Below are positions 15,584 through 16,835 of a DNA stretch of 16,835 nt, in pieces. Numbering within the stretch: position 1 is the stretch's first letter; every line of letters begins with the position of its first letter. The notes under the pieces are model-generated. The model saw only the letters and a list, made by a program, of their open reading frames with translations. It was not told where the DNA came from and searched no databases. The translations under genes and the position numbers were made by a program. Where the stretch lies: positions 1 to 16,835 of the forward strand of contig CAZRQN010000055.1 in the NCBI GenBank assembly GCA_964602115.1, in the 5' to 3' direction. This stretch comes from JANOGU01 sp964602115 (lineage in GTDB: Bacteria > Pseudomonadota > Alphaproteobacteria > Rhodobacterales > Rhodobacteraceae).

Positions 15584-16456
15584 ATGTCCACGCAGAACAC
15601 TCGTGCCGCCGCGCGCCTGATGGTGGCGCCCTCGGTCATCCTGCTCTTCATCTGGATGATCGTGCCTTTGGCGATGACGATCTACTTCTCGTTCCGGCTT
15701 TACCGGCTGCTGTCGCCGGACCGTACTGGCTGGGTCGGGCTGAACAACTACGCCTGGTTCCTGAATTCGCCCGATTTCTGGACCGCGATCATCAACACGC
15801 TGCTGCTCGTCATCGGCGTTCTGGTGATCACCGTCGTCCTCGGGACTCTGATCGCCCTGCTGATCGACCAGCCGATCTGGGGCCAGGGACCGCTGCGCAT
15901 CCTGGTGATCTCGCCCTTCTTCGTCATGCCTCCGGTCGCGGCCTCGATCTGGGAAAACCTGTTCATGCATCCGCAGAACGGGCTCCTCGCGGCAGCGGCA
16001 CGAGGACTAGGGTCGGAACCGGTGCTGTTCCTCGAGAACTATCCCATGGCCTCGGTGATCTTCATCGTCTCCTGGGAATGGCTGCCCTTCGCCACGCTGA
16101 TCCTGCTGACCGCGCTTCAGTCGCTGTCTTCGGAACAGCTGGAAGCGGCGGAGATGGACGGGGCCTCGGCGCTGTCGCGCTTCCGCTACATCGTGGTCCC
16201 GCACCTTTCGCGCGCGGTGACCGTGGTCATCCTGATCCAGACCATCTTCCTGCTTGGCATCTTCGGTGAGATCTTCACCACCACGCAGGGCGGCCCCGGG
16301 TCTTCTTCGACCACCCTGCCCTACATGATCTACAAGCAGGCGCTGATCGCCAAGGACATCGGCCACGCCGCTGCCGGAGGCATCATCGCTGTCATCCTCG
16401 CCAATATCGTCGCCGTCTTCCTGATGCGCGGTATCGGCAAGAACCTCGACGCGTAA
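15584..16456 (+). CDS. smoF: Polyol ABC transporter permease SmoF
   Basis: A 290-residue inner-membrane permease of the sorbitol/mannitol importer. It starts MSTQNTRAAARLMVAPSVIL, with the first membrane segment at about residues 13-36, and has about six segments in all. The EAA loop is LEAAEMDGASALSRFRYIVVPHL, followed by the usual TQGGPGSSSTTLPYMIYK. I prefer ATG 15584, after GGGAGAGG (15570-15577); the frame is open back to 15497, but those 29 codons add an arginine-rich leader not expected for the family. The stop is followed 12 nt later by smoG. Confidence 0.87.
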   Translation: MSTQNTRAAARLMVAPSVILLFIWMIVPLAMTIYFSFRLYRLLSPDRTGWVGLNNYAWFLNSPDFWTAIINTLLLVIGVLVITVVLGTLIALLIDQPIWGQGPLRILVISPFFVMPPVAASIWENLFMHPQNGLLAAAARGLGSEPVLFLENYPMASVIFIVSWEWLPFATLILLTALQSLSSEQLEAAEMDGASALSRFRYIVVPHLSRAVTVVILIQTIFLLGIFGEIFTTTQGGPGSSSTTLPYMIYKQALIAKDIGHAAAGGIIAVILANIVAVFLMRGIGKNLDA

Positions 16457-16468
16457 GGAGCATCAGAA

Positions 16469-16835
16469 ATGGCCCGCGCCGTCACACCCCGCCGCAAGAT
16501 CGTCTTCACCGCCGCCGCCTGGGCGGTGGGGCTGGCGATCTTCTTCCCGGTGCTCTGGATGATCTTGACCTCGCTCAAGACCGAAGCCAGCGCCGTCGCC
16601 TCGCCGCCGGAGCTTCTCTCCGCAGACTGGACCCTGGAGAACTATGCCGAGGTCTGGTCGCGGTCCGAGTATCCTCGGTTCTTCTGGAACTCGGTCGTCA
16701 TCTCGGTCGGATCCACGCTCCTGGGGCTGCTCATCGCCGTTCCCGCCGCCTGGTCGATGGCCTTCGTGCCGGGCAAGCGGACCAAGGATCTTCTGATGTG
16801 GATGCTGTCCACCAAGATGATGCCTGCGGTTGGCG
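16469..16835 (+). CDS. smoG: Polyol ABC transporter permease SmoG (partial, runs off the window)
   Basis: ATG 16469 follows AAGGAG (16455-16460), which overlaps the smoF stop codon. The open frame of 122 codons continues past the right edge. It encodes MARAVTPRRKIVFTAA, a first membrane segment (about 15-33), then LTSLKTEASAVASPP and DWTLENYAEVW, the typical start of MalG-like permeases, and ends in LSTKMMPAVG. It is the partner of SmoF. The ATPase (smoK) and polyol dehydrogenase genes would be expected beyond the window if the order follows Rhodobacter sphaeroides. Confidence 0.87.
   Translation, partial: MARAVTPRRKIVFTAAAWAVGLAIFFPVLWMILTSLKTEASAVASPPELLSADWTLENYAEVWSRSEYPRFFWNSVVISVGSTLLGLLIAVPAAWSMAFVPGKRTKDLLMWMLSTKMMPAVG

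Overview
The window looks like GC-rich alphaproteobacterial DNA, most likely Rhodobacterales. The clues are tightly packed genes with TGATG/ATGA overlaps, a glycerol ABC transporter of the Rhizobium/Rhodobacter GlpSTPQU type, and a Rhodobacter-type sorbitol/mannitol (Smo) transporter cluster. The sequence is a draft or metagenome assembly. It contains a 10-N run (4143-4152) and a 100-N run (7732-7831), so linkage across these points is not proven.

Left part (1-4622, + strand): the C-terminal end of a probable glycerol-binding protein, a strong hairpin, then two MalK-like ATPases (glpS, glpT), two permeases (glpP, glpQ) and the small membrane protein glpU (DUF2160). At the 10-N junction the end of glpQ is duplicated. 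Two clearly different glpU starts are present: one is cut off before the Ns and one is complete after them. This is either a tandem glpQ-glpU duplication or a chimeric contig join.

Middle part (4657-11937, - strand): one giant gene of about 2,400 codons that I cannot assign to a known family. It has a small N-terminal domain, an acidic stretch, two helical blocks, a glycine-rich linker of about 110 residues, an Ala-rich helical region, four and a half tandem repeats of exactly 239 residues, and a long Lys/Glu/Ala coiled-coil-like C-terminus. It has no signal peptide or membrane segment. The repeat period is exactly 717 bp at every anchor I checked, which predicts that the 100-N gap really stands for 31 bp (or 31 plus a multiple of 717). 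This gene is the best candidate for something undescribed.

Right part (11938-16835, + strand): a HAD phosphatase divergent from the giant gene, then a SorC-family sugar-responsive regulator, then smoE (periplasmic polyol-binding protein), smoF and the start of smoG (permeases). The smoE promoter region holds two inverted repeats that could be operators. A strong hairpin follows smoE, as one follows the presumed glycerol-binding protein on the left. The two ends of the window are therefore polyol uptake systems (glycerol; sorbitol/mannitol), with the giant repeat protein between them.
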